Shown here: positions 33,564 through 42,644 of the stretch, one piece after another | Layout: every line of letters starts with the position of its first letter | Numbering within the stretch: the stretch's first letter is position 1 | Source of the DNA: Niallia circulans | Lineage (GTDB): Bacteria; Bacillota; Bacilli; Bacillales; Cytobacillaceae | Reading direction: 5' to 3' | Assembly: GCF_007273535.1 (NCBI RefSeq) | Contig: NZ_RIBP01000004.1 | Location: 1,092,001-1,156,000 of the forward strand | Length of the DNA stretch: 64,000 nt | Program-made: the position numbers and the translations under genes | The notes under the pieces: generated by a model | What the model was told of the DNA's origin: nothing | The model's input: the letters and a program-made list of their open reading frames with translations, nothing else | Database searches by the model: none

Positions 33564-36041
33564 ATGAGCGGACTACTAGAGGGATATTACGACAAATCAA
33601 TAGAAAAAACAAAGAAATTGATAATAGAGGATATAGAAAGATATTTGCAGGAAAAAGATAAACTTCCTTCCTATGAGCAATATGTGCGTGAAAGAGGAGA
33701 GTTTATTCAACATATATGGTTAAATACATGGATTAACATGGCTGGAAGTGAGTCATCAGGAAGAGAGAAAAAGGAATACCTTGAAGAAAAGGGCATAGAT
33801 ACAGAAGGTTTAACAAAGAAAATGATCAAGCAGCTGTTCAGGCAGGAAACAAGAGACGTAAAGCCTTATGATTTTGAAGGATGGCTTGACAGTCTTTATG
33901 CAAGGAAAGAGCAAGAATGGCAGGCTTTATATGATAATGTTAGGGTGAAGTTTCTTGAATGGAAAGAAAATGTAGAAATTCGTGAAAGAACCCGAAAGCT
34001 TAACAGTAAGTTTGCTTATTATATTGAGCAGATTTTAGGTGAACATTATGAGGATCTATATGTATATGTGCGTTATTTAATCGGATGTCATTTGGAGATA
34101 GAAATAGAGGGGAATGGCATTGTTTTATCATCAGATGACGTTTCGTTTGAGGAGTATTTATATAATGAGTTAGATATGCCTTATAATCAGTTTTATTTTG
34201 TGGAGGACAGGACAGAGGCATACGAAGATATGATTGCTGCTTACTTAGACGATTTTGGACCAAATTGGCTTAAGCAACATTTGCCGCAGCATTTGTTGGA
34301 GGAATATCAGCAGGTTACAAATAAGCCTATCCACTTAACCTATTTAAGAGATATCGCTGCAGATTATAGTCAGGATATTGCTTCAGACTTTTTCGAGGAT
34401 CTTCTTGAGGAAAGGCTTGAGGACCTTACAAAATTAATCGATATTCCCTTTGATTTAGAACAGCATCGAAATATTTATACAAAAGACAGGACGACGAGAG
34501 AGCAGCGCGAACGAGAGGAAAGAGAAGAGAAAAGAAAGCGCAAAGAGAAGGAAAAAAAGATGCTCGAGGATATATTCGGGTCGGAATATAGTCCACCTGC
34601 TGGCCGAGACATTCAATATAAGCTGCATGTTGGTGAAACAAATACAGGAAAAACCTTTCAAGCTATACAAAGGATGAAGGAAGCGGCAAGCGGCCTGTAT
34701 CTTGCACCATTGAGATTATTAGCACTGGAAATATATGAGAGACTCAACGGTGATGGCGTGCCTTGTTCTTTAATTACAGGAGAAGAGGAAAAGCTTGCAG
34801 AGGGCGGAAACCACCTTTCCTGTACAGTCGAAATGTTTCGCGAGAAGGAGTTTTATGAAGTAGTTGTCATTGATGAGGCCCAAATGCTTGCTGATAAGGA
34901 CAGGGGCTTTTCTTGGTACAGAGCAATTACTAAGGCTAATGCAAAGGAAGTTCATATTATCTGCAGCTTTCATGCGAAAACGATAATAATGGAACTGTTA
35001 GGCGATTCTGATGTTGAAGTGAAGGAGTATGAAAGGGAAACGCCATTACAGGTAGAAACAGCGTCATTTAAGTTAAATGACACGCGAAAAGGTGATGCCC
35101 TTGTCTGCTTCTCAAGAAGAGGTGTACTTGAAACCGCATCACAGGTTCAAAAGATGGGAAGACAGACGAGTATGATTTATGGAAGCATGCCGCCTGAAAC
35201 GAGAAAAAAACAGATGCATCGCTTTATCAATGGAGAAACGTCTGTTATTGTTTGTACGGATGCAATTGGGATGGGCTTAAATCTTCCGATCAAACGGGTA
35301 GTTTTTTTGGAAAATGATAAATTTGATGGCACGAAACGGAGAACCCTTACTTCTCAAGAGGTTAAACAAATTGCAGGAAGGGCAGGCAGAAGAGGTCTAT
35401 ATGAAGTAGGAAGAGTAGCCTTTGCGAGTGACACTAAGATGATGAAGGGCTTGCTGGAGAAAAAAGACGAGGAAATCCATGGCTTCACAATCGCTCCTAC
35501 CTCTGCAGTATTAAAAAGATTTCAAAAGTATTCAAGCAGTCTAAGCTTATTTTTCTATTTATGGGAGAACTTTAAAAATCCAGAAGGAACGAAAAAGGCA
35601 ACCTTAGCAGATGAAATGCTATTATACGATATAATCAAGGATACTTTGGTGGAAGCTAGGTTTTCAATGGACGATCTATTTGCCTTTCTGCGGCTTCCAT
35701 TTTCTGCGAATGAGCCTTTATTAAGAGCACAGTGGAAAGCGAAGATGCTGGCTATTGTGGAAGATAGTGAATTGCCAGAGCCGGTCATTAATAATTCCAG
35801 TTTAGAGGAATTGGAATTGTCCTACAAATCAGTTGGTCTTCATTTGCTCTTTTTATATAAGATAGGAAAAACAACGGAAGCCCATTATTGGGAAAGAATT
35901 CGGGGCGAGATAAGCGATCTTATCCATGAGCAATTAAAATCCGGGGTGAAATTGCGCCGTAATGAATGTCAAACTTGCGGGAAGGAGCTCCCGCATCGCT
36001 TTAAGCATAAGATATGTAATGAGTGTTTTTTCATAAGATAA
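33564..36041 (+). CDS. Suv3-like DExH-box RNA/DNA helicase with N-terminal extension and C-terminal zinc ribbon
   Basis: This 825-aa superfamily 2 helicase has motif I GETNTGKT at 357-364, motif Ia LAPLRLLALE, motif II DEAQ at 437-440 followed by ML..KDRGFSWYRAI, motif IV VCFSRR, motif V TDAIGMGLNLPI and motif VI QIAGRAGRRG at 602-611. The TNTGKT, RGFSW and QIAGRAGR wordings are typical of the Suv3 mitochondrial RNA helicase group. About 350 residues of charged, partly coiled-coil sequence (KRKRKEKEKK near 330) precede the helicase and match nothing I recognise. Four Cys (802, 805, 818, 821) form a C-terminal zinc ribbon. It is monocistronic. Confidence 0.85.
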   Translation: MSGLLEGYYDKSIEKTKKLIIEDIERYLQEKDKLPSYEQYVRERGEFIQHIWLNTWINMAGSESSGREKKEYLEEKGIDTEGLTKKMIKQLFRQETRDVKPYDFEGWLDSLYARKEQEWQALYDNVRVKFLEWKENVEIRERTRKLNSKFAYYIEQILGEHYEDLYVYVRYLIGCHLEIEIEGNGIVLSSDDVSFEEYLYNELDMPYNQFYFVEDRTEAYEDMIAAYLDDFGPNWLKQHLPQHLLEEYQQVTNKPIHLTYLRDIAADYSQDIASDFFEDLLEERLEDLTKLIDIPFDLEQHRNIYTKDRTTREQREREEREEKRKRKEKEKKMLEDIFGSEYSPPAGRDIQYKLHVGETNTGKTFQAIQRMKEAASGLYLAPLRLLALEIYERLNGDGVPCSLITGEEEKLAEGGNHLSCTVEMFREKEFYEVVVIDEAQMLADKDRGFSWYRAITKANAKEVHIICSFHAKTIIMELLGDSDVEVKEYERETPLQVETASFKLNDTRKGDALVCFSRRGVLETASQVQKMGRQTSMIYGSMPPETRKKQMHRFINGETSVIVCTDAIGMGLNLPIKRVVFLENDKFDGTKRRTLTSQEVKQIAGRAGRRGLYEVGRVAFASDTKMMKGLLEKKDEEIHGFTIAPTSAVLKRFQKYSSSLSLFFYLWENFKNPEGTKKATLADEMLLYDIIKDTLVEARFSMDDLFAFLRLPFSANEPLLRAQWKAKMLAIVEDSELPEPVINNSSLEELELSYKSVGLHLLFLYKIGKTTEAHYWERIRGEISDLIHEQLKSGVKLRRNECQTCGKELPHRFKHKICNECFFIR

Positions 36042-36042
36042 A

Positions 36043-36088
36043 CAGAGCCAAAGTGGTGGATTAGTATCCATCCTTTGACTCTGTTTTT
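36043..36088 (+). terminator. Terminator after the helicase gene
   Basis: The stem CAGAGCCAAAG / CTTTGACTCTG has an inner TGGAT/ATCCA part and is followed by seven T. Confidence 0.82.
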
Positions 36089-37525
36089 TTATTTCAATGC
36101 AGAGGCAGACTCTTTTCTCGGCCATTCCCCTACAAATTCTTCTACATGATAGGATATGAAATCATGGAGCTTCTCACTTCGGTCATCTAAAAATAACTGA
36201 TCTGCTATAGCTGTGACAATTCTTGGTATGCCATAGCGCATGCCAGAAAGAGCGGATGCGGCTAAACCACAGCTGATGAGAGCAGAATAATTAAAAGAAA
36301 AAAGACCGTAAAGTATTGCTTCACCAGCTTTGTCCTTACTGATAAAGGAAAAACCGTTAGAAAGATAAGGATGCGCATCAATCACTGAATTTGCAATATC
36401 ATCAGGTGCTTTGTAGTAATCCTTCCAGCGAGCGATATACTTTTCTACTGATTTCAGCTCAGGCCGTAGAGCAGGATCAGTGATTAATCCAGTACTAACT
36501 ATTAAGAAGTCAAAACTGTCCTTACCATGAGGGGTAGTTACACTAGCACATCCTTGGTCTTCTTCAACATGGAGCCAAGGAGCACCTAAATGAAGACGAA
36601 AGCCGGGCCAATTACTAGCTCTTTCAAAAATGTCATTGGTAGGAGGTTGATTATGTTTGAAGAAATGTGCCATACTTGCATATTTTTCTTCATCAGAAAA
36701 GGCGGGAAAGCGTTCAATCATGCCTGACACTTCCATTTGTCTAATCGGATTAATGCGGGGCAGCTCCTTTCTGCGAACGAATACATGTACCTCACTTGCC
36801 CCTTTTGAAAGGGCATAGTTAGCATTATCAAAGGCTGATGCCCCTCCACCTAAAATTGCGAGTTTTTTTCCTTTGAGCTTATTGAAATCAATGGATTCTG
36901 AAGTATGGGAGTAAAGGCTTTTCGGTAAAGACTCCGAAATGAAATGGGGAACATGCCATTCACCGCCTCCTTGAATTCCTGTTGCAAGGATAACTTTTCG
37001 TGCTAAAAGCTTTTCTTTAACAGCTCCGTTTTTACAAACATGAAGACAATGAAGACCTTCGTTAAGTGGTTTAATGTGCTGAAGCTTTGTGTTATTAATG
37101 ACAGGCAAATTTAAAATATTACGATACCAACGTAAGTAATCCATCCAGCTTCCTCGTGGTATCTTATCAAGCTGCTCCCATCCTTGTAATCCAACCTGTG
37201 CTTCCCACCAAGCACGGAAGGTTAAGGAAGGAATACCAAGGTCTATTGATGTCAGATGTTTAGGTGTACGCAATGTAACCATTCTTGCATAAGTATCCCA
37301 AGGTCCTTCATAGCCCTCTGGATTTTCATCAATGATAAGGATATTGCTGATACGTTCTTTCAACAGACCAAATGCGATTCCTAAGCCAGATTGTCCACCG
37401 CCAACAATGATGGCATCATATACATGCCCGTCTTCATGAGAACGAGGTTGTATCCAATCTGTTCCGCCAAAGTTTATATATGATAGGTCTGTTTTCACTC
37501 GTTCATTTAAAGCCTCTAAGCTCAT
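36089..37525 (-). CDS. FAD-dependent oxidoreductase, flavin monooxygenase-like
   Basis: This 478-aa protein has an FAD Rossmann motif GGGQSGLG near residue 42 after a 35-residue lead. A second dinucleotide motif AILGGGASAFDNA lies near 221. The central text RGSWMDYLRWYRNIL and the sequence FLIVSTGLI are typical of the flavin-containing monooxygenase and YpdA/CzcO-like group. It probably uses NADPH and O2; the substrate is unknown. It stands alone upstream of a Mn riboswitch region and is convergent with the helicase gene. Confidence 0.8.
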   Translation of the reverse strand: MSLEALNERVKTDLSYINFGGTDWIQPRSHEDGHVYDAIIVGGGQSGLGIAFGLLKERISNILIIDENPEGYEGPWDTYARMVTLRTPKHLTSIDLGIPSLTFRAWWEAQVGLQGWEQLDKIPRGSWMDYLRWYRNILNLPVINNTKLQHIKPLNEGLHCLHVCKNGAVKEKLLARKVILATGIQGGGEWHVPHFISESLPKSLYSHTSESIDFNKLKGKKLAILGGGASAFDNANYALSKGASEVHVFVRRKELPRINPIRQMEVSGMIERFPAFSDEEKYASMAHFFKHNQPPTNDIFERASNWPGFRLHLGAPWLHVEEDQGCASVTTPHGKDSFDFLIVSTGLITDPALRPELKSVEKYIARWKDYYKAPDDIANSVIDAHPYLSNGFSFISKDKAGEAILYGLFSFNYSALISCGLAASALSGMRYGIPRIVTAIADQLFLDDRSEKLHDFISYHVEEFVGEWPRKESASALK

Positions 37526-37700
37526 TCTTTCCTCATCCTTCCTTACTAAATCATTTCATTTGTATATTCATGTTAGGTTTGTTAACATAAGGTACCTTGA
37601 AAATATATTATCATTTTTGTTTGTTTATTGTATGGATAATTTGTCTAAATTTTCACTCTTTTTTTAGTTACTAAGCCACTAACCCCAAAAATAAGGAGAT
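37526..37700. other. AT-rich divergent intergenic stretch
   Basis: This holds the promoter region of the FMO-like gene. I see no RNA motif or open frame before the riboswitch promoter at 37704. Confidence 0.4.
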
Positions 37701-37703
37701 TAT

Positions 37704-37732
37704 TTGACGTTTGCCTAATTTTTTAGTAAAAT
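37704..37732 (+). promoter_or_regulatory. Promoter of the Mn riboswitch transcript
   Basis: TTGACG (37704-37709) and TAAAAT (37727-37732) are separated by 17 bp, about 45 nt before the aptamer. Confidence 0.65.
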
Positions 37733-37770
37733 ATAATCATCATAGAGCTATTGCTCATGAACATTTTCAT

Positions 37771-37941
37771 ACTCCAAAGGGGAGTAGCTAACAGTTACGT
37801 CGTCAATACGTGGCAGTATTTATGCCACCGGCCAAACTGGCAACATGAATTGTTGTTTGCGAGACCTTTGCCGCAATGGTAAAGGGATAAATATGTCTAT
37901 TATTCAAACCTTTACCGCAAATCTGGTAGAGGTTTTTTGTT
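37771..37941 (+). promoter_or_regulatory. Mn2+ riboswitch (yybP-ykoY leader) with terminator
   Basis: Conserved elements appear in order: CCAAAGGGGAGTAGC near 37774, GTCGTCAATACG near 37799, CCACCGGCC near 37826, and GCGAGACCTTTGCC near 37859, whose CCTTTG re-pairs with CAAAGG to close P1. Downstream, AACCTTTACC / GGTAGAGGTT followed by T forms a terminator (37906-37940), while GGTAAAGG at 37878 can pair with its CCTTTACC arm. This fits the known Mn-dependent ON switch. It leads the Tim44-like gene. Confidence 0.92.
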
Positions 37942-38027
37942 TTTCTTAAAAGGGGGAATAATAAAAAGAACGTTAAATGGAAGGACCAAACAACACAATA
38001 TAATATAAAAATGGAGGAATTAACATA

Positions 38028-38474
38028 ATGATGAAAAAACTTTTAACTGCGGTATTAACACTCGGTCTTATCTTTTCACCTGTTGGAAATGTTGTATTTC
38101 ATGATCAGACAACAACAGTAGAGGCAAAATCCTACAAGTCAGGAAAGAGAAGCTTTAACACAAATAACAGCAATACAAATACAAACACGAACTCAAATTC
38201 TTTTTTCCAGAAAAAGCAAACAAACAATACAACAACAAATACTAAATCTAATCGTGGATTCTTCTCTGGCGGAGGCTTAATGAGAGGCCTAATGATCGGT
38301 GGTTTGGCAGGATTGCTGTTTGGCGGACTCTTCGCAAACATGGGTGTATTAGGCTCTATTTTAGGCCTGATTGTCAATGTGCTTGCTATTGTTGTCTTAA
38401 TTAGTGTCATCAGAAAAATCTTTGTTTATTTCAAAAAGAAAAAAAGAGAGGAAGCAGATAATTGGAGAAGCTGA
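38028..38474 (+). CDS. Tim44-like small membrane protein under Mn riboswitch
   Basis: This 148-aa protein has an N-terminal signal peptide (LLTAVLTLGLIFSPVGNVVF) with likely cleavage near VEA, an Asn/Thr/Ser/Gln-rich low-complexity stretch at about 40-80, and a Gly-rich block FFSGGGLMRGLMIGGLAGLLFGGLFANMG. One or two membrane helices then lead to a basic tail. Similar Bacillaceae proteins are often labelled Tim44-domain or preprotein translocase-like without experimental support. GGAGG precedes the ATG. Its Mn2+ riboswitch links it to manganese homeostasis or Mn stress. Whether it is the counterpart of B. subtilis yybP needs alignment. Confidence 0.75.
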   Translation: MMKKLLTAVLTLGLIFSPVGNVVFHDQTTTVEAKSYKSGKRSFNTNNSNTNTNTNSNSFFQKKQTNNTTTNTKSNRGFFSGGGLMRGLMIGGLAGLLFGGLFANMGVLGSILGLIVNVLAIVVLISVIRKIFVYFKKKKREEADNWRS

Positions 38475-38749
38475 TTATTCCAGAGCAGGATATAATAAAT
38501 GCAATCTGTGTATATATCTCAAGAAAAAAACAAGTCCGTCCAGATGAGGTCGAAGTGGAGTTAATGTATGATGATGATTATGGCTTCTCAGCAGAGTCCT
38601 ATGTTAATGGACGAAAACAAGTACTGATTGCCCAAAACATCATTGAAGCATTACGATTATGGATGGAAGAATATATGAATATTGATCCTTACATTGGCAT
38701 TAAATTGGTGCTTGATGATGAGGAAGGGATTATTGCTGTAACAAGATAA
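38462..38749 (+). CDS. YxcD-like DUF2653 protein
   Basis: This 95-aa acidic soluble protein (IIPEQDIINAICVYISRKKQVRPDEVEVELMYDDDYGFSAESYVNGR) matches the small DUF2653/YxcD family by my recognition. It starts at a TTG that lies inside the end of the Tim44-like gene (13-nt overlap), so translation is coupled and it shares the Mn riboswitch. The DDD/E-rich surface may be relevant to metal binding, but no ligand set is evident. Function is unknown. Confidence 0.72.
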   Translation: MEKLIIPEQDIINAICVYISRKKQVRPDEVEVELMYDDDYGFSAESYVNGRKQVLIAQNIIEALRLWMEEYMNIDPYIGIKLVLDDEEGIIAVTR

Positions 38750-38756
38750 TAAAGCT

Positions 38757-38792
38757 AAAGAGTCGTCAAGGAAACCTTGACGACTCTTTTTA
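38757..38792. terminator. Terminator after the yxcD-like gene
   Basis: The perfect 15-bp stem AAAGAGTCGTCAAGG / CCTTGACGACTCTTT with loop AAA is followed by T. It is bidirectional, between convergent genes. Confidence 0.92.
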
Positions 38793-39830
38793 TTAATCAA
38801 AATGAAGTTTATAGTCATCTGCTTTAATAAGCTTCAGCTTTTTTGCAAATAAATAGATAAGAGCGATATTAAGAAAGATTGGAATGATAAAAAATACGCC
38901 GATCATAATGGTAATGTTTTTGGAGGTCCAGCCGCCATCAGCAAGGTGCATATAATTTAGAGGACCTACTAGTCCGGATAGTCCAAATCCTGCACTGTAT
39001 GGTGTTCCTTGAATATTAAGGAAACCTGCAAGTGCGCCTAATACTGCGGCAGTGATGAGCATTGGCACCAATATTTTTGGTTTCATAAAGAAGTTTCTCA
39101 TCTGAATTTTGGGCGAGCCAAGCACATGAGCGAGTGCCGTTCCCAGTGCATTCGCTTTGTAGCTTGCAATAGCAAGACCAACGCCTGCTGCAACAATTCC
39201 AAGATTAGCAGCACCCGAACCAATACCGGATAAAGAGATGACTGTCGCAAGTCCAACTGTCGATACTGGCGACAGTATGATAACACAAAAGATGACAGCA
39301 ATGACAGCGCCCATTAGGACTGGCTGGAGGGTTGTGACATGCTGGACACCAACACCGATAAGTCCTGTTGTGTTTTTTATGTATGGCAGTATGAGATAAC
39401 CAGCCATGCCTGGGATTAAAATGCTCAAAGTTGGGAGAAGCAGGATGGCGTAAGCTTTTAATCTGTCACCCACTAGGCGGACAAAAATAACAGTTAAAGC
39501 AGCCGTCAGTCCTGTGTTAATAACAACCCCGATTCCGTTTAAGGTAAATAATCCATCAGCTGTCTTTTGCACGACACCGCTGCCGACCATTGCGGCAATC
39601 CCGACACTTGCTGTTTGAATGGATGTTAGTTTAAAGGAAATACCAACCATAACACCGATAAGCACAGGCAGTAGGCTCATAACGAATGCGGTAATATCAT
39701 AAACATGCTGAAGGAATGGCATATATGGTATTAAGAGCTTTAAAATCTCTCCTAATAATGCATTTGGTATAAGTGAAACAACAATCCCAATACTGATGCC
39801 GGTCAATAATTTATTGAAAAAATCTTTCAT
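38793..39830 (-). CDS. PTS EIIC-like membrane protein (PTS_EIIC_2 type)
   Basis: This 345-aa protein has about ten hydrophobic helices. It starts MKDFFNKLLTGISIGIVVSLIPNALLGEILK and contains VLIGVMVGISFKLTSIQTASVGIAAMVGSG and HVLGSPKIQMRNFFMKPKI, typical of the PTS_EIIC_2 family of putative sugar-transport subunits. No EIIA or EIIB gene is near, so it may not be a phosphotransferase at all. The ATG at 39830 is preceded by GGGAG; the longer in-frame start 21 codons upstream lacks a ribosome site. Confidence 0.75.
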   Translation of the reverse strand: MKDFFNKLLTGISIGIVVSLIPNALLGEILKLLIPYMPFLQHVYDITAFVMSLLPVLIGVMVGISFKLTSIQTASVGIAAMVGSGVVQKTADGLFTLNGIGVVINTGLTAALTVIFVRLVGDRLKAYAILLLPTLSILIPGMAGYLILPYIKNTTGLIGVGVQHVTTLQPVLMGAVIAVIFCVIILSPVSTVGLATVISLSGIGSGAANLGIVAAGVGLAIASYKANALGTALAHVLGSPKIQMRNFFMKPKILVPMLITAAVLGALAGFLNIQGTPYSAGFGLSGLVGPLNYMHLADGGWTSKNITIMIGVFFIIPIFLNIALIYLFAKKLKLIKADDYKLHFD

Positions 39831-40061
39831 TCCTGTAGTCTCCCATCCCTTGTTTTTTTGTGTAATTATATGAAATATATGGATGAGCGTCAATAAAAAC
39901 TTTTTAATACTTCAACGCGTGTATGTATAAAAGTGATAAAAGTGAAAATAACGTGAAAATTAGATGAAAAATCAAAAAGAAATATTTGGAAAGACGTATC
40001 CAAGCCCTTCCCAGTTTGGTAGACTATGTATGTACAGAAATTAACTAAAAGGTGCATAAAC

Positions 40062-41282
40062 ATGAATTCATATAAGGATTTTAATGTAAAGGTTTATTAT
40101 GGAGTTATAGCTTTTATCATCATGTTCATGGTTTCAGGAATGGTTGCAAGCTTCTTCATGGAAACAGCAGGGCTGCGTTTCGGGAATTATCTTAATGCGG
40201 TGGAAGTTGTTCTATTATCTGGGCTTTTGCTGTTGTATCCAAAGATTTCCGGATGGTGGCTTAATTTCTTGATCATCATTGTAGGAACTGCCTATTTTTA
40301 TACAATTTTTTATGTGTATCCTGACACATGGTCTTCATTTATATTTGTGTGTTTTATACCAGCTATTTCTATTCTGTTTTTTGATAAACAGCTGTTCATA
40401 TTTTCCATAGTAATGAATATTTGTCTTTACTTTTTAGGCTATGCCTATATTCTATTTATGGACAAGGCAGAGACGTTTGGGCTGTTAGGGGTTAATGTGC
40501 CAGGTAATGTTATTAACTTTTTAGGGAGCCAAGCAATTTTATATTGTATCTTTTTATTGACATATGAACGGATTAAGAAGCAGCAATTATATTATAAGCA
40601 GCTGCAGCAATCGGAAAGGCTTAAGACTACAGGTCAATTGGCAGCAGCAGTTGCCCATGAAATCAGAAACCCATTAACTGTCGTTAAAGGCTTCCTGCAG
40701 CTATACCAGCAGGAGGAAAAAATGGATGAAGGTTCAAAGCGTAATTACAGTCTGATGATTGACGAGTTGAATACAGCGGAGCACGTCCTTTCACAGTTCC
40801 TTATGCTGGCAAAGCCAGATAATGATATAAAATTGGAAAAGGTCGAAGTAGAATCCTTGCTTCAAAGTGTGACAGACCTTGTGAAATCCTATGGGATTCT
40901 CCGGGATAACAATATCTTTCTTCATCACGTAGAGAAGGATTGCTACATTCTTGTTAATATAATTGAGTTTAAACAGCTTATGATTAATTTATTGAAAAAT
41001 GCGATGGAGGCATCGCCATATGGTGAGCCGATCTTCATTGAATCAGAAATTCAAAAGGATATGGTGGAAATAAAGGTGACTGATCATGGCTGTGGAATGT
41101 CAGAGGAGGAAGTCCAATCATTAGGAACACCATTTTATTCTTTAAAAAGCAAAGGGACAGGCTTGGGCATGATGATATGCTTCAATATTGTGGAGAAATA
41201 TAACGGCAAAATTAACATAGAAAGTAAAAAAGGGGAAGGAACAGCTGTGAAGATACAGTTTCCGATTGTGAAGAACCCTTAA
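40062..41282 (+). CDS. Orphan sensor histidine kinase, sporulation-kinase type
   Basis: This 406-aa kinase has five to six membrane helices in the first 170 residues and no extracytoplasmic domain. A HisKA domain follows with His199 in AAVAHEIRNPLTVVKGF, then an HATPase_c domain: N-box LLKNAMEAS, G1 TDHGCGMS, F-box TPFYSLKSKGTGLGM. The phospho-acceptor helix wording and membrane layout resemble Bacillus KinB-like kinases that feed the Spo0 phosphorelay. No response regulator adjoins. AAGGTG precedes the ATG at 40062. Confidence 0.82.
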   Translation: MNSYKDFNVKVYYGVIAFIIMFMVSGMVASFFMETAGLRFGNYLNAVEVVLLSGLLLLYPKISGWWLNFLIIIVGTAYFYTIFYVYPDTWSSFIFVCFIPAISILFFDKQLFIFSIVMNICLYFLGYAYILFMDKAETFGLLGVNVPGNVINFLGSQAILYCIFLLTYERIKKQQLYYKQLQQSERLKTTGQLAAAVAHEIRNPLTVVKGFLQLYQQEEKMDEGSKRNYSLMIDELNTAEHVLSQFLMLAKPDNDIKLEKVEVESLLQSVTDLVKSYGILRDNNIFLHHVEKDCYILVNIIEFKQLMINLLKNAMEASPYGEPIFIESEIQKDMVEIKVTDHGCGMSEEEVQSLGTPFYSLKSKGTGLGMMICFNIVEKYNGKINIESKKGEGTAVKIQFPIVKNP

Positions 41283-41285
41283 ATG

Positions 41286-41320
41286 AAAAAGGAAAGGACT
41301 CCAGTCCTTTCCTTTTTTTG
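41286..41320 (+). terminator. Terminator after the kinase gene
   Basis: The perfect stem AAAGGAAAGGACT / AGTCCTTTCCTTT with loop CC is followed by T. Confidence 0.9.
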
Positions 41321-41414
41321 ATTTCACTGATTTTATTCTGGACTGTCAATTCTATAAATAGGTCATATGTTGAGCAAAAGAAAGGAGGCAAATGATTGCC
41401 CCTGACAAGCCTGA

Positions 41415-42539
41415 TTATTTTGTAACAGGTTCTTTCGCATTCCATAACTCTTCTGCCACTTCTACGACTAATTTTAGTTTTTCCCATTGCTGTTCCTCTG
41501 TCAGTTTGTTTCCGTGATGTGTGGAAGCAAAACCACATTGCGGACTTAAGCAAAGCTGCTCTAAAGGCACGTGGTTCGCTGCACCGAGAATCCGTGATTT
41601 TAATGCTTGTTTATCTTCGAGCTCGCCGAATTTGGATGTAACAACACCTAAAACTACCTTTGCTCCGCCATGGGGAATATGTTCAAGTGGTTTAAAGTCG
41701 CCTGAGCGCTCATCATCGTATTCAAGGAAGAAGCCGTCCACTTTCTCTTTCGCAAGCAGAGTTGGTGCGATTAATGAATAGCTACCCTCAAAAGCCCATG
41801 TAGACTGGTAATTACCTCTGCATAAATGTGTTGTAACAATAAGATCTTCTGGTTTATCCTCAAGAATGCTGTTAATAACGAAAAGTGCTAAGTCAATCCA
41901 ATGTTCTCTGCTGTATTCGCCATCATTGAATACATGTTCAGGAGAAGAAAGTCTGGCAATATATACATCATCCAATTGCAAATAGCGAACGCCAGCATCA
42001 TAAAATGCTTTAATAGCATCACGATAAGCTTGGATGACATCCTGCGTGAAGTCTTCCAGATTCGGATAAATGGACTCATCACGGATTGTGCTGTAGAAAA
42101 GCTGGTTTGGGCTTGGAATGGTTTGTTTTGCAACAGCACGGTCTCCAACAATTTCATTAAAAACTTTAAAATCCTCTATAAATGGATGACTTGGATTAAA
42201 AGAAATTCTTCCGTTGTTACGAATATTGTATCTTTCTGTTTCCACGCCATCAAACTTGTAACCAGTCTCAGGTACATAGCCCTCAATTCCGTTCAAGTGC
42301 TCCAGAAAGTCTAGATGCCACCATGTACGTCTGAATTCTCCGTCTGTGACAGCTTTCAGACCAACTTCAATTTGTTTATCAACAATTCTCTTAATTTCCG
42401 CTGTTTCAACAGCGCGAAGTTCATCTTTTGTAATTGTACCCTCTTTATATTCTCGTCTTGCATTATGTAAACTTTCAGGTCGTAATAGGCTGCCAACGTG
42501 ATCTGCTCTGAATGGTCCATTGTTAAGTAGGTTAGTCAT
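41415..42539 (-). CDS. yxjH: Cobalamin-independent methionine synthase-like protein (YxjG/YxjH type), copy 2
   Basis: This 374-aa paralogue of the protein encoded at 19727-20866 shares FRADHVGSLLRP, RYLQLDDVYIA, TTHLCRGNYQS, VDGFFLEYDDERSG and LSPQCGFASTHHGN. The zinc-ligand His/Cys set is kept. It has its own S-box leader, so both copies are repressed when SAM is plentiful. B. subtilis also keeps two such genes, but next to each other. Whether the two copies differ in methyl donor is open. Confidence 0.85.
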   Translation of the reverse strand: MTNLLNNGPFRADHVGSLLRPESLHNARREYKEGTITKDELRAVETAEIKRIVDKQIEVGLKAVTDGEFRRTWWHLDFLEHLNGIEGYVPETGYKFDGVETERYNIRNNGRISFNPSHPFIEDFKVFNEIVGDRAVAKQTIPSPNQLFYSTIRDESIYPNLEDFTQDVIQAYRDAIKAFYDAGVRYLQLDDVYIARLSSPEHVFNDGEYSREHWIDLALFVINSILEDKPEDLIVTTHLCRGNYQSTWAFEGSYSLIAPTLLAKEKVDGFFLEYDDERSGDFKPLEHIPHGGAKVVLGVVTSKFGELEDKQALKSRILGAANHVPLEQLCLSPQCGFASTHHGNKLTEEQQWEKLKLVVEVAEELWNAKEPVTK

Positions 42540-42600
42540 AATTAATTCCCGCTTTCGTTAAGTATTTTTCTAAATGAAAGAAGATAAGGCTCTAAGACGC

Positions 42601-42632
42601 AAAAAGCCTCTTCTTTGTAAATAAGAAGAGGC
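42601..42632 (-). terminator. Riboswitch-controlled terminator, S-box 2
   Basis: On the minus strand GCCTCTTCTTAT pairs with AAGAAGAGGC and is followed by TTTTT. Confidence 0.88.
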
Positions 42633-42644
42633 GAACATTCACAT

